Assembly: GCA_033065855.1 (NCBI GenBank)
Contig: JAVXUO010000365.1
Coordinates: forward strand, 1-64,000
Direction: 5' to 3'
Source: Escallonia rubra
Lineage: Eukaryota > Streptophyta > Magnoliopsida > Escalloniales > Escalloniaceae
DNA: 64,000 bases
Shown here piece by piece: positions 23,408 to 36,587 of the stretch (its first letter is position 1; each line of letters opens with the position of its first letter). Made by a program: the position numbers and the translations under genes. Below the pieces are notes generated by a model, which had not been told where the DNA came from, made no database searches, and saw only the letters and a program-made list of their open reading frames with translations.

Positions 23408-23690
23408 CCACCACATATCTGGGCGTCCACGTGTACTCGTGGATGGCCTAGATTTTATTTATTTTTTGCTGAAAAAGTGCTAATAGCCACTAAGACCAGT
23501 GGTTAGGAAACTGGCCCAAACTAACCCTCGCGAGCCCCGAGACAGTGCATTTTGCACTGACCGCTACTCTTTGTAGCGGTTAACCGCCACAGAGAGTAGC
23601 GGTTAACCGCCACAGAGAGTAGCGGTCAGTGGCAGGCCCCACACCCTAACCGCTACTTTTTGTAGCGGTTAAACGGGATACCTTTAATCC
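23408..23690 (+). repeat. Left terminal inverted repeat of the 14.5-kb unit
   Basis: It pairs with 37628-37888. It contains short palindromes of the form ACCGCTAC...GTAGCGGT (23563-23665). It differs from the right copy by one extra tandem copy of a 23-bp block containing GAGTAGCGGTTAACCGCCAC. Weaker similarity extends inward through a CTCTCT tract to about 23790. Confidence 0.8.
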
Positions 23691-24131
23691 CCACCCACTT
23701 TCTTTCTCCTTTTCACTCTAAATCTCTCTCTCTCTCACACACTCTCTACCCCAAACCCTTTCTTCATTCTCCATAAACCCTAAACTCCAAATTGAAATCT
23801 TCACCACTACAATCTTCCATCAACCCTAAACAAAAACTCAATTAAATTCTTCCACCATCATAAACTTTAAGTCTCTAGCAAGAATCCAAGTTCAATTATA
23901 TTTACTAAGTTTTTACTTGCATTATCTTGAAGCCAGTTCATCCAAAGTTGGAGCAATTATCTTGAAGTCAAAGTTGAAGCAATTATCTTGAAAGAGATGA
24001 TTGAAAGCAACAATACTACATAGTGAGTTTTTCCTATTCATTTCATTTCTTTTTCAACTCATTTCATTTAATTTTACGATGTGTTTAGAATTTATAAAAA
24101 AAAAAAGGTATTATAGATTTCAACATAAAAT

Positions 24132-26400
24132 ATGGATGCAATTGGAGGAAAGAATTTTTGTAAAGATTTTGATCCACCTTACAAAGGTCAAAATTTTCAA
24201 ACATTGGACGAAGTTGAAGCATACTATAGAGGATATTCGAAAATTCTTGGTTTCGATGTTAGAATTAAGATGACTAGAAAATGGGTCAAGACAGACCAAA
24301 TTTGTTCCTGACTATTTGAGTGTCATAGAGAAGCACCGCATGTACCTCTGGTGGTTCGGATCAGTGATGAAGGGCCAACGAGACAAAAAAATGGGACACA
24401 TTTCTGGGTACCGGGTGTAAGGCCCATGTGTATGTAATACACCAAAAAATGAAAACCAATAGGTTGTGACAGGAGTCGAGTTGAGCCATAATCATCAACT
24501 GATGACCCATAGCAAGGTCGGTCAAATTCATTCGCACCAAATAAGCTCGGCACAAATCAATTGATATTTACAATGGATAAACCTAAAATTCCACCTTCTA
24601 GAATGATGGTTTTTTTTTCAAGTTAGGCTGGGGGAGTTGACAAATTGAGTTTTAACGAGGTAGACCTTCGAAATGAACTTCGTGCTCAAAGGAGAGAGGC
24701 TTTCAATAAGAGTGATTCTCAAGCTACGCTTGATATCTTCAAGCGCCTTCAGGGTGAGAATTTTGGGGTTTTCTATAGTATGCAACTGGATGATGAGAAC
24801 CGCATTAGTACTATATTTTGGGTGGATGCTTGTTTTAGGGCTGCTTACTAAAACTTTGATGATGTTGTGATGTTTGACACCACATACCGCACAAATAAGT
24901 ACTCTATGCCTTTTGCACCATTTACCAGGGTGAACCACCACTACCAATCAATCTTGTTTGGCTTTGCTCTGCTTCGAGATAAGACGGAGGAGTCATTTAT
25001 GTGGTTATTTAAATCGTGGCTTGAAGCAATGTATCATATTCCTCCCAAAACCATTATCACCGACCAAGATTTGGCAATGAAAAACACAATCGCTAAGGTC
25101 TTGCCAGATACTTACTATGGCTTGTGCACATGGCACATAAGCAACAAATATCCCGAATGGCTACACAATGTATATGCAAACCATCCGACATTCAAGAGTG
25201 ACTTTAATACATGTGTTAAGAAATCGTTGACGGTCGGTGTTTGAGGAGAGGTGGGCCAAGTTAACAGATGACTACTCTTTGCACAATCATGAATGGTTGA
25301 AAGCATTGTATGAGATCAAGACACAATGGGTCGGCGCCTACACCAAAAAGTTTTTTGCAGCCAAAACGACTACGACCTCAAGAAGCGAAGGTATGAAGCC
25401 CTTCTTTGATGGGTACGTAGGTAACTCCTCAAGTATAAAAGAGTTTGTAGTTGAGATGCAAAAAGCCATTGACAAGCAATTTTTCCTTGAAAGAGAAGCC
25501 GACGCTACTACTGTTTACAGATAAAGAGCCATAGTAGTTTTTCACATTTGGAAGCTCACGCGGCTCAAGTCTATACCAAAGAAATGTTTAGACAGTTTCA
25601 AGAGGAACTGCAAAAGTTGAATCAATATAGCATGACAAAGTTGCACGAGCAATGTACTAAGGATCTCAAAGTTTATGTTTTGACAAATGTGACAAATTTT
25701 GCCAATCCGTGCTCTTCTTCGGTTCTGAAGAACAAAAGACATTTCACCGTATCGATTTGTCTAGATACTGAATTTGTTAATTGCAACTGTCAATTGTTTG
25801 AGCATAATGGTATACTTTGTCGACACGCGCGCTAAAGTTTCTTAGCGCGAAGGATTCCCTTGAAATTCCGAAAGAGTATATCTTAGATCGATGGACGAAG
25901 CAAGCCAATAGAATATGTGGTCACATACCCTACATGCCACATGTTACAGTTGATTTCGAGCAATCTGAGAAACTGCGATATAATCACCTATGTAACATCA
26001 TGAATGGTTTATCGTTGGATGCTGCGTCAATAATTGATGGGTACAAGTATCTAGTTGATGCAGCCGCAAGGGATAAGGCTAATCTTGCACAATTTAGGGT
26101 GGCAATACCAGACACTCTACCTACTCGAATGACTACAGCCGCTAGAATCACTTGAGCTTCGGTCATCGCTTCACAGCCAGTTGTTGACAGAGGCACTCTG
26201 TAAGGTGACGATGAAGATATTTTTGATCCGATTCTTTCTTAACGAAAAGGGCGAAAGCGAGCAATACGTATGAAGAGTCCGATTGAAGATGCAACGGGTC
26301 AGAAACGACTTCGAAAGTGTGCGCTGTGTAATAAAATGATTGATCATGACAAGAGAAACCACTACAAGTGTTGGGTATCGAACCCGACGATCTGCACGAG
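24132..26400 (+). pseudogene. MULE transposase, FAR1/FHY3-like, inactivated
   Basis: From ATG 24132 the frame reads MDAIGGKNFCKDFDPPYKG and TLDEVEAYYRGYSKILGFDV, a FAR1-type DNA-binding domain. It continues through a stop and frameshifts to WVVTGVE-like VVTGVELSHNHQLM (about 24470). The MULE catalytic domain follows at 24645-25240: NFDDVVMFDTTYRTNKY, ESFMWLFKSWLEAM, ITDQDLAMKNTI and YGLCTWHI. The visible acidic residues in MFDTTY and TDQD fit the DDE core. A SWIM zinc finger (CNCQLFEHNGILCRH) lies at about 25790-25833, and a final C/H cluster (CALCNKMIDHDKRNHYKC) at about 26310-26370. At least four stops or frameshifts break it, near 24310, 24850, 25240 and 25525. Confidence 0.85.
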
Positions 26401-26429
26401 GAGGACAATGATGAAGAAGAGTGTTAAGG

Positions 26430-27110
26430 TGTGCCCGAGGAGGGGCGACACTGAAAAAATAAAAGTAAAATTCCACTGCAATCCACTAAAAAGGGGCTAA
26501 TTAGTGTGCCCAAAGTGTAAGTCTGAAAAAAAAATTCATTGAAAGCTACGAAATTGCCCTTAAAGTGTGCCCGGTGAGTGGCGACACTGGAAAAACAAAA
26601 ACAAAATTCAAATTCCACTGAAATCCAAAAAAAAGTCTAATTAGTGTGCCCAAAGCGTATAAAGTCGAAAAACAATTTCACCGAAAGTTACGAAACCACC
26701 CTTAAAGTGTGTCCAAAGAGGGGCTACACTGAAAAAAATTCAAATTCCCCTTAAATTCAAAAACAAAAGGGCTAATTAGTGTGCCCAAAGTGTATAAAGT
26801 CTGAAAAAAAAAAAATTCGCCGAAAGCTATGAAACTACCCTAAAGGTGTGCTCGAGGAGGGGTGACACTGAAAAAACAAAAAAAAAAGTCAAATTCCACT
26901 GAAATTCACAAAAAGGGCTAATTAGTGTGCTCAAAGTCTGAAAAAACTAGAGAGAGAGAGAGAGAGAGAGATAATTTCACCAAAAGCTACGAAGCGCCCT
27001 TAAAGTGTACCCGAGGAGGGACGACACTGAAAAAACAAAAAAATAATAATAATAAAATTCCACTGAAATTCACAAAAGGAAAGGAAAAAAAAAGTCTGAA
27101 AAGAGTCTAG
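26430..27110. repeat. Tandem repeat, about five copies of a 135-160 bp unit
   Basis: Copies start near 26430, 26567, 26706, 26846 and 27006. Each has GTGTGCCCGAGGAGGGGCGA-like sequence followed by CACTGAAAAAA, AATTCCACTGAAAT, GGGCTAATTAGTGTGCCC, GTCTGAAAAAA and AAAGCTACGAAA. Length differences come from A-runs and a (GA)n tract at 26950-26970. It lies between the MULE transposase and the PMD-Ulp1 gene. Confidence 0.75.
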
Positions 27111-27599
27111 AAAGAGATAAAGAGGAAAAAAAAGTAGAGACTAACCGCTATTGTGACTAGCGGTTAGAGATGCTGAGAAGCATTCCTAACCGCTACAAAG
27201 AGTGGCGGTTAGAGAAGCCTCTTAGCATCTCTAATCGCTAGAGACAATAGCGGTTAGAAGTGCTAAGAACAACTCCTAACTCCTATTCTTAGTGGCAGTC
27301 ACATAAGAAACCCCCCTAGAAACTCCTTCTCTTTCTTACTTTATGCCAAAACAAATATGCACATTCCATCCAAACCAATAGATAATTCAACAATCCAACA
27401 ATTCAACAATCAAACATCAATATACATTTTTTGAGCTCTTAAACAAGCCAATAGATAATTCAACAATTCTCAAGATAATTCAATAATCAAACAATTTAAT
27501 GTGGAAAAAGACTTTCATATACACTTCGTAGCGTCAATTACATCAATAATGATAAGGAAGATGCCTAGCTACATCCTTTTTGAGCTCCCAAGCTATCCT

Positions 27600-30030
27600 A
27601 TATCTAAATGTCAGGACATCCCTCCGAGACCAAGTCGTAGATTCGAGATCCTCGGACGAGCTAAGTAGTCCATGTACTTGAGCACATAAACACCGCAATC
27701 ATGTATGTTATACTGCTTTGGCCGGTCTTGTATCATTTCAACCGTCCAAGGATCCATCGTAGGAGTGCTCATGATGGCCTCTCCCAAATGGTGGCGTATC
27801 ACTAGTGTAATGATAGTAGTCTGCAAAAAGCATAAAAAACATCAACAACAATTCAAATACGACATAATGAAAATTTAATTCCAAATTCTAGACTAACCAC
27901 TACATTGATGTACTTTTTGTACATCTCCATCAGCTACTGACCAGGACTGTCATCCATCAGACTATCATAAATGTGGACCGATTTTGTCATAGGATACAGG
28001 ACCAATAAAAAAAAGTGGCTCGCATTTATATGAGGCATCGTGATCATGTTCGCCTTAGACGCATGACATTGATTGTCCGACCTCAGCATGCCCTGCAAGT
28101 TTGGTGAGGATATCCATGCACCTTTGTTCTTCCCTTTCTTCTTCCTCCATTCTGTCAAACTATTCATGTTGTCCAGCACAAGAAACATGAAATAAGAGGG
28201 ATACATGTTGATCTTCATTGCTCTGCAGGGGTTATACTGCTGCTCTTTAATCCGAAGCAGATCTGTGTAGGCATCCATGACAAAAATTTGCAAGATCTGT
28301 ATCCGGCGCCAACATCCTGATATCCTCGTGACCTATGTATTATGTACCGGCCACGTTCGAAATAGGAAAGTCTGTTTTAGCCCTCGGCTCAGGCACGAAG
28401 TAATGCTCGTCAATCCAATCTTGCTTGGCCCGCCTCAATGCCTTCGTCGAACCGGATCAGTGGGCACTCCTGAGGAATTACTTGGGTCACCTGACTCTGG
28501 GGCTAAGAACCGTACGCGTCAACTGACAAGCCACCGGACGGCTCCCCCTAGTAAGCGCCGGTACGCATTATTGAAGTTGTGAACTTCAGTCTTGTACCTC
28601 TCAATGGACTTCTTGATATTGTCAGGGGCATGCGCGACAAACCAATCAAACTCCTCCAATTGCTTGAACACCTCACTGCCCATGTCAACCTGAAAAACAT
28701 GAATGGAAAATATGAATAATCAGACAAATTGCAAGCATGGTCAACAACAATACAAGTAAAAATTGTAGCAGTAGAAAATGACTTACAATGTTCATCGCCC
28801 AGAACTAGTCGATAATCGCACGTGGCTCGTATGTTATCCTCTTTGCCTGTGAAGGGCGATGTACCCTCGTGCGAGTCACCCTAAGAAATCATTTTAGCTA
28901 GGTAGTCCTCGATACTAGTGCCAGGGTTCTTCATCGATACCAGGCTATCGTACTTATCTTGCCCTGTATTCCACTGTTGCACCTCGTCGCGCAACATATC
29001 CAAGGCATCAGGTTGGTCGAAGTTCAGCCCTCTGCCCTTCCTATATGGCCGCATGTCTACAGTGGGTTTTGGCATCCTTTGTGGACATCCAGCTTGCCTC
29101 ATTGCGCGATCGAACATTTGAAACTCACCTGTGTCAAAATGAATGAGCGGCACCCCGAATCAAACCTACCAACACATACGACACAAAGTTGCCAACTCCA
29201 CTGATTCAACTATTGCATCACTTTGGAGTAAGGCTGCCACTTCACCTGTCAGGCCTCTAATATTTCTAGCTCCCCTCGATAGAACTTCAGATGGTGATGG
29301 GGGTTTACCCTTCTCTTCCGACTGTGCGTATGTGGGTCCGTGCTCCCAGGCCAATAACCTAGGCCACGTCTTTTCAGAATCATCTTATGGTCGTGGATGA
29401 CCCGTGGGTAGCCTTTCATAAGACCAAATCTGTGAAGTCAAACATTGTATGAAAAAGTAAGTAATCAAGAATATATTGACATGTCAACCAAGAATAAAAT
29501 ACTCATACCTGTAATAAAGTCAGACAGGCAGCAATGCACTTAGCACCCTTTCTCGTGGCTTTATGCAGTGCTCGATATAGGTGCGCAAGTACAACCGAAC
29601 CCCACGAATATGACTAAACCTTCTCAAGGTCATTCAAGAACACCATATACTTCGGATGCACTGTGTTCTTCGAATGCGTCGAAAATAATAGAGCTTCAAT
29701 AATGTACAACAAGAATGCCTTCGTATACGTCTTCAAATCATGATGAGTGTATTCATTAGGTAGCACGCGATACTGCCCTCTTAGCCACGTAAGCTTGATG
29801 TAATGGCTTCCGGCGGAATTCCCGAAAAATATTGCCTAGCAAGCTGAGCTACCATTGCAGACGCCCTAGTAGAAGTAATGGGTCTGCAATAACATGAGAG
29901 TCCAAGTATAAAACTGACGTCCTCTAATGTAACAGTCATTTCACCAAAGCGGAAGTAAAATGTGTTCGTCTCGCTCTTCCATCGCTAAACTAGAGCGGAT
30001 ATAAGACAATCGTCGTGCCGTGACCAATGA
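27600..30030 (-). pseudogene. Plant mobile domain (PMD) plus Ulp1-type (C48) protease gene, degraded
   Basis: On the minus strand the PMD comes first: TFYFRFGEMTVTLEDVSFIL (about 29950), TWLRGQYRVLPNEYTHHDLK (about 29780) and SWGSVVLAHLYRALHKATRK, then CIAACLTLLQVW (about 29520). One in-frame TAG follows EKV. A linker with MRPYRKGRGLNFDQPDALD and GTSIEDYLAKM (28881-29153) follows, then the protease. It shows the His region INASHFFLLVLYPMTKSVHI with YDSLMDD (27934-28293) and the Cys region YNIHDCGVYVLKYMD (about 27690). Introns or frameshifts separate the blocks. Ulp1-like proteases are known cargo of plant MULEs (Kaonashi type) and act on SUMO in their host form. Convergent with the transposase. 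Confidence 0.75.
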
Positions 30031-30069
30031 AGGAGGACAGTGAACAAACAAAAACCCGGACTATTTAAT

Positions 30070-31510
30070 ATATATTGTTGTTCATCATTTAGTATTCACT
30101 CTTGAAGGTGACTTATGTTTTGAATTGTTTCCAAAACACCCATTTCCACACCTTCAAATACGTCTCTCGCGACGTGGTCATCATCATCGTATATGATTGA
30201 TGGACATTAAGGTCCAGGGTTACCCAAGAAGTGATATGATTAACCCTACGCCTAATCACTGTAGAGGTATGAAAGAGCTTAGTATTCCTATCTCGCTGAT
30301 CTAGCCTTGTAATCTTGGCCCGTTGGGTCTAAAACACTTCTTCACATTTTAAGAGGAAGTCAAGTTTCCGCCGTAGCAAAATATCCTCCAGGCTGTAATT
30401 TGGTGACAACAGACACACATCTTGATAAACGCAGAAGTTGCTTTTGCATATCTTCAATCTGACTTTCAAATTCACCGAATTTAGTCAAGCTCCATGCTAG
30501 AACTCTTAACATCAATGTACTTTTCCGCATGATTTCAAAAATGGTGCACCAAAAAAAAAAAAATGCACCCAAAAAAAATGATTTCAAAAAGGGGGAACCA
30601 ATACTAGCAGGCAACAACCAAGCTCCCTTTATTATCGATAAAACCTACGGGAGGAAAACTACATAGCTTCAAAGCGTCATGGTAAAAGATAAGACCGAAA
30701 TGGATAGAATATTGGCGCATGGTCCGATTGTTGAATAGCTAGATTTTTAATGATCGCATGAGGAAAGTGAACAATCCAAGAAGGATACGCCATGACACTG
30801 TCTAATTTTTCATAAACAAACCCCCTATCAGGAGAACCCCGTACCCAGGTGAAAACAGGCTGATCCCAACAAACATCAGAAAGACCAAAAGGCGCAAGAA
30901 AATCGTGTAAGGATTAAGTACCCGAGATTATAGCAGAGTTCATGCCTGTTCTTTTAGTCGGGGAAAAAACCTGATTGAAATGACCAGATAAACACAAAGG
31001 CCCAGGGAGAGATGACAAAATAAAAGAGATGTAACTCTAAAGGTCTTCTCGGCTATGAACTCAAGGGTGACCAAAAACAAAGCCATAGTACACCAGAAAA
31101 TCACCAAGTCCTTTATAAGAGGTTGAGATTATGTTTTTATGTACTACCCCTATCGACAGATCAAGGAACGCAACTACCGTAGCTGAAGTCACCACTAGAC
31201 CTAATAGGATCTACCCCAACAAAATTAGTAAACACTAATTTCCAAAATAAAAGAGCAACTGTTGAGAACTGTAATTTTGTTTCCATAAAGAAAACAACAT
31301 TTGCAAGAAGTTGTGAATCAATCCAAATGCCTTACGAACTGTGGTGGCCTGACCCATGCCACCACAGTTCCAGCAGAGTAGCTTCATCACGCCACTCGTG
31401 GTTGGTAGGGCCCAACCACTAAGGCCACAACTAACATAGTAGAGCCTAACACTAGACCCAAATCCTACCAATCCAATTCCACATGGGCTATCTAGAACCA
31501 TGATCTAGCA
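30070..31510 (-). pseudogene. L1-type LINE ORF2 fragment (endonuclease and start of the RT region)
   Basis: Minus-strand order: MKLLCWNCGGMG (31390) begins the endonuclease, then FVFGHP-like YYGFVFGHP (about 31080), LSGHFNQVF (GDFN block, about 30980), LAPFGLSDVCWDQPVFTWVRG (about 30870), TVSWRILLGLFTF (about 30790) and LAWSLTKFGEFESQIEDM (about 30490). The KLFHTSTVIRRRVNHI block (about 30280) precedes the RT. The RT itself is not present. It is 3'-truncated or cut, with multiple stops. It inserted upstream of the PMD gene on the same strand. Confidence 0.7.
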
Positions 31511-31980
31511 TCACATTTAATCACATGCCTAAGTTCAAGAACACGGCTAAGAACTACTAATCTCACCCAAAATACGAAGGGCAACATTGCGACTTTAAAG
31601 GGCCAGAAAAGGACCCGCTAACTTGAGTAACAGGCAAGCACATCAAAGAGTATATCGCAAATACAACAGCATAGAGAACATAAGATGCATCAACAGAGTT
31701 AAGTGAACAAAAGAGAGGAAAGAATCGACTTGGAGGTTGATTAGCAGATAGTGTCTCAACAAAACAGGTTCGTTTGATCTTCTCTAGCTTGCCTAACTCC
31801 TGTCTGTGACGTTTCAGGGAAGATGAAGAAGTGGAACTACTAGACTAAGCCGTATGCACTGACTTCCACAAATTCATACAAGCCCATACCAATTTCGGAT
31901 TATCCGTTGCGTGCAAATTCCGGTGTGTCTTAGCAAATGATGTCTCACCTCTGTCACATAATTTTTTAAAAAGTTTTTCC

Positions 31981-32700
31981 AATTAACTCTAATCAACCTT
32001 AATTAGCTCTCAATTAAACCCTAATTAACAAAAATTAAGTCTAATTAAACCCAATTAACTCTAATCAACCCTATTTAGATCGAATTAGCCATAATCGACC
32101 CTAATTAAGCTTAATCAGCCCTAATTAAAATTGATTAATTAACCCTAATTAATTCTTAATTCAACCCTAATTACTCAAATTAACCCTAATTAGTCCCGAT
32201 AAACCCTAACTAAACCCTAATTAACCTAATTAGAGTTAATTAGGGTTAACTCCGATAAACTCTAATTAAACCCTAATTAACACCAATTAGCCCTATACTA
32301 CTAATTAACCCTAATTGAACCCGATTAATCCTAATTAGCCCCAATAAACTCTAAATAAACCTTAATTAATACTAATTAACCCTACTTAAACCCAATTAGC
32401 CCTACTTAGCCCTAATTAACCCTATTTAACCCTAATTAACGCCTAATACATCTTGAAGTAACCCTAATTAACCCTAAGGAACTCCTAATAATTAACCCTA
32501 GTTAACTCTAGTTAACCCTAATTAATCCCTAACACATCTTGAAGTTACCCTAATTAACCCTAATTAAACCTAATTAATCTAATTAAACCTAACTACATGT
32601 GACACAATACACAATCATAGGTCTCAATTAAACCCTAGTTAACCTTGATAAGCCTAAATACAACTCTAACCCTAACTAAACTATTAACCCCATCACTATC
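31981..32700. repeat. Degenerate minisatellite, CCCTAATTAA-type, about 0.7 kb
   Basis: Dozens of imperfect copies of a 10-12 bp unit around AACCCTAATTA follow one another without coding. The unit contains the CCCTAA core of the plant telomere repeat but differs from CCCTAAA by the inserted TTA. It may be an independent minisatellite or a diverged telomere-like tract. Confidence 0.7.
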
Positions 32701-33460
32701 ACAAGTGACACAATATCAACTCCGCGAATGAACTCCATATATATTCTACCGAGAAACGTGTGTCGACTGTCCACATTAGGAATATTCGTTGTTATTTTGT
32801 GAAGTCCATTGACAACGAGTTAGTTACAACTCATTGTCAACGAATTTGAAAGTGAATCATTTTGGTTATGACATGTTCTTGCAAATTAACCTAATAATTC
32901 CATCTTTTTGAAATTTTGACATTTCGGAAAGATTGTTGCATATTACCAATTTTTAAACGTATGCATGCATAAAAATCCTTAGTTCCCGTTCAAAGGTATT
33001 CATTACAAAGTAATGATTTGTAATGAACCTTTGGATGTCTAGTTTGGACAATTTGGAAAAACTAAGTATTTATAAAATAATGTATCGACTCATGCTCTGT
33101 GATCTATGTCGTGGATATTTAGTACACATTCTCCAGTGTTTCTCCGGTTACATACAAATCTAGTGTTCTAATATCCGTTAAATCTTGCAAGACTAAGATT
33201 AGACGGATATTAGAAAACCTAATCGATGTCGTGTACTTGGAGAAATACGGGAAAGTGCTGCCAAATTTTTCGCAGACAAAGGACTAACATGAGTTGGTAA
33301 TTGTTTTATAAACATGTGCTTTTCTGAATGGAATATGACCATTACCTATTAGCGAACGGAGGGGGTATAGACATGTTGTCACATGCATGCATTTATTTTC
33401 ACATCGACCCTGCCTAATTATCAGTTTTAATTTAAGGTGGTATATAGTAATCTCAGTCAT
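32701..33460. other. Spacer before the CACTA remnant
   Basis: AT-rich sequence without a supported gene. I looked for a CACTA-type terminus (CACTAC...) and did not find one, so the left limit of the CACTA fragment is unknown. Confidence 0.4.
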
Positions 33461-35885
33461 CATGTCGGTCGATCGAAGTTGGATGAAAAGGAAGAATGAT
33501 GATGATTTCGAGGATCGCGTCGACGAATTTCTCGAGTTTGCTTACGCGCATCCTGCATATGTTGACTTTGCGACGATAAGGTGTTCTTGCATTAAATGTG
33601 AATTGTTGTATTGGAGAAGGAGAATGATGGAAAAATGGCATCTTCTCTGGTACAATTTTATGGATGGATACACAAGGTAGACGCAGCACGAGAAAATGAT
33701 AATATTGTCATCCAACCCGGCTAGTCAAGCTGAAGTTAGGGAAGAGGCACAATATGATTGCCAAGATATGATTATGGACGCTGGGCATGCTAATGTTGAA
33801 TGGGGTGACTACCGCGGTGATGATAGTCCCCAGCAACCAAACGAGGGGACTAATCAGTTTTATGATTTGTTGAGAGACGCAGAGAAGCCAATGTGGGATG
33901 GAATCCAGAAACGCACACGGCTAGCTGCGGTTACTAGGCTATTACCGTTGAAATCAGAGCATGGGCTAAGTGAGAAAGGATTTAACGAGTTTGTTACTTT
34001 TATCAAAGAAATTTTTTCCGAGAGTGAAAAGTTGCCCCTGTCGTACTATGATGCGAAGAAGATGATGAGGAAACTTGGATTGAGCTATGAGCGGATAGAT
34101 GCGTGCAATAATGACTGTGTAATGATCTGGAAAGAGAATAAGGACTTGACACGGTGTCCAGTATATGATCATTCGAAGTATAAACCGGACAAAGGGATAA
34201 AGAAAAACATTGCATGGAAGGTATTGCGACATTTTCCAGTTACCACAAGGCTTCAGAGGATGTGCTACTCTTCCAGTACGGCTGAACATATGAGGGCTCA
34301 TTATGAGACTCGTAGCAACGATGTGATATGCTGACACACCCTGCTGATGGAGAGGCGTGGAAGGAGTTTGATCGCAGACATCCAACCTTTGCTCAGAAAG
34401 TTAAGAATGTTAGACTTAATTTGGCAACCGATGGGTTCAACCCTTTCGGGCAGTCTAGCATGCCTTACTCCACATGGCCTGTTATTATTAATGTCCCATA
34501 TAACCTTCCACCAACTATTGCTTTAACTCTACGTTGTTCGTTTCCACGTAATGCAAATCATGTTGTCATTGAGATTCCACTTAACTCTTCATTAAACTTC
34601 TAGGTTCATGTTCCATTTGAAGAAGAAAGTTCGTAATAAAGCTTGTGTTGAGGGCTCAATTGCTGAGACTTACGTAATGGAAAAGCTTGTAAACTTTTGT
34701 AACCAATATTTTGGGCCTAATGTTGATACAAGGTTAAATCCACTAGACCAAAATAATCTCGGAGCCAACACACATTTGGAAGGGCAATTGTCGATATTCA
34801 CGCAGTTAGGTAGTCCGTTCGGACGAACTTATACTCGTGGCTTAACGGATGTAGAGTACAGTGTTGCAACAATATATACCCTTCTAAATTGTGATGAAGT
34901 TTCAAAATTCGTTGAGTAAGTTTCTGTCTTCAAATAATTACTGCACATAATTGAAAATGTGTGATCAGTGGGTTAACTATATCGATTTAAAGTGAGTTCG
35001 ATGTGGAATCTTTAATCACTGATCCCGCTCGACTTGAGTCTCATTGAAAATTACAATTTGTAAAGCGGTTCAGAAGACGTGTAAGTCTTTAACCAAAATA
35101 TATTATGTGTTACATATAGCTATATGGTTTATTAACTTTCACCATCTTCTACAATAGGTTCAGTCGATCGATAAACCAATAGCTTCCGTGTTCAAATTAC
35201 TAGCTCATGGCCCTAGTAAACAAGCAGCCTGTCATGGAAGCTATATCATCAGTGGATTTAGGTTTAACGTAAAAGATGATGACCTGAAAAAACAAACCCA
35301 AAACAGTAGAGTCTTGGTCAACGGCGACAGTTATGACGAGAATCGCATGGACTTTTATGGAGAGCTGGATGAGATTGTTGAACTAACATATCTAGATTCC
35401 AAAATCGCTTGGTAATGTTCAAGTGTACCGGGTTTGATGTCACATGCAGTAGATGAATCCTTTTTAGCTCGCAAGGGATTGCAGATGTCAATGTTAAGTC
35501 AAGACTTGCATCAAACGAGCCATTTGTGTTTGCTAATCAAGTTGCATAATTCTTTTACACGAAGGACGTCGCAAATCCAAAATCTCACTGGTATATAGTT
35601 ATCAAGTCCAAGAAATTGGCCGTGGCATATGATAGTGAGTTAGACACCTTTCAAGCCGACCAAACACCTGTCTTGGTACCTATTGAGGTGAACAACGAGG
35701 AGGACGATCTTCCTCTTCAACCAACACTTGATGTAGGAGAAGAAGTTGTAGATGATGACGCGGAAGACGTAGAAAGTGTTGAAGATGATGAGGCTGAGTC
35801 AACTGACGAAGATGAAGAATTACTCGATGAAGAGGACGACAAGTCCCAGGAACAAGAGGATGACGAGTCCGACGATGATTCCTAG
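33461..35885 (+). pseudogene. CACTA (En/Spm) TNP2-like transposase, internally deleted
   Basis: The frame starts MSVDRSWMKRKNDDDF, ending WYNFMDGYTR, a transposase-associated domain. At 33696-34334 it reads FYDLLRDAEKPMWDG, AVTRLLPLKSEHGLSEKGFN and LGLSYERIDACNNDC. At 34328-34500 it reads HPADGEAWKEFDRRHP and DGFNPFGQSSMPYSTWPVI. The sequence then jumps to a DUF4218-like block (VRNKACVEGSIAETYVMEKL, 34608-34919). The catalytic core between them is missing. A DUF4216-like block follows (ISGFRFNVKDDDLKKQTQNS, 35188-35400), then NPKSHWYIVIKSKK and an Asp/Glu-rich tail to the stop at 35885. Stops and frameshifts separate the pieces, so it is not functional. Confidence 0.85.
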
Positions 35886-36587
35886 AAAGAAGATGATTGA
35901 CTTGTACTGTTGTTACATGCATTCTTTTAGTACTCGATTCATTTAGTGTTTTTATACTTGGTTCAATTATATAGTGTTGTGACATGATGTTGACTATATA
36001 TTGTTTTGTATGTTTTAATTTCTAATGGCTCGAGATATTGACTGAAAACTAAAACCTTCTCCTTCAATGCACCACACAGCCAAATGAGTTCTATGAGAAA
36101 CCTTGTCTTAACTCTGCCGCAATGATCCAATTGCAAGTCTCCTGATTTCCCCCCCTAGACCCTCATTTACACCTTCTCCAGCAAGTCTCCCAAACAAATG
36201 ATAGCTGACACCCACAATACTTCTATCCTTTATCCATGATTATACTTCAAGAAACGAATAACACTTGTATTCCATCTACGATACCCACATTTTTTTAGAA
36301 AGTTAACAGCTACCTAACATGTCATAGATGAGAGTTAAAGGCGAATGCTAGGTTTCTTAGTCATTAAATATGTAAAGCTTAACAAAAATATGTAAACCAG
36401 TTGACCACTTACTCCATATATTGGCACAACTTTTCATTTATATAGTGTTGTAACATGGACTTGACTTTAGTAATATGGACTTGACTTCAGAAAACTCGGT
36501 TAATTTATATAGTGTTGAAACATGTTGTGGACTATACATTGTTTTTAATGTGTTAATTTCTTTGGACTTCTTGTATACAAAGTCAGT

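Noticed and set aside
33966..34385. 139-codon open frame on the minus strand
   Set aside because: It is the antisense shadow of the CACTA transposase, which matches its family on the + strand.
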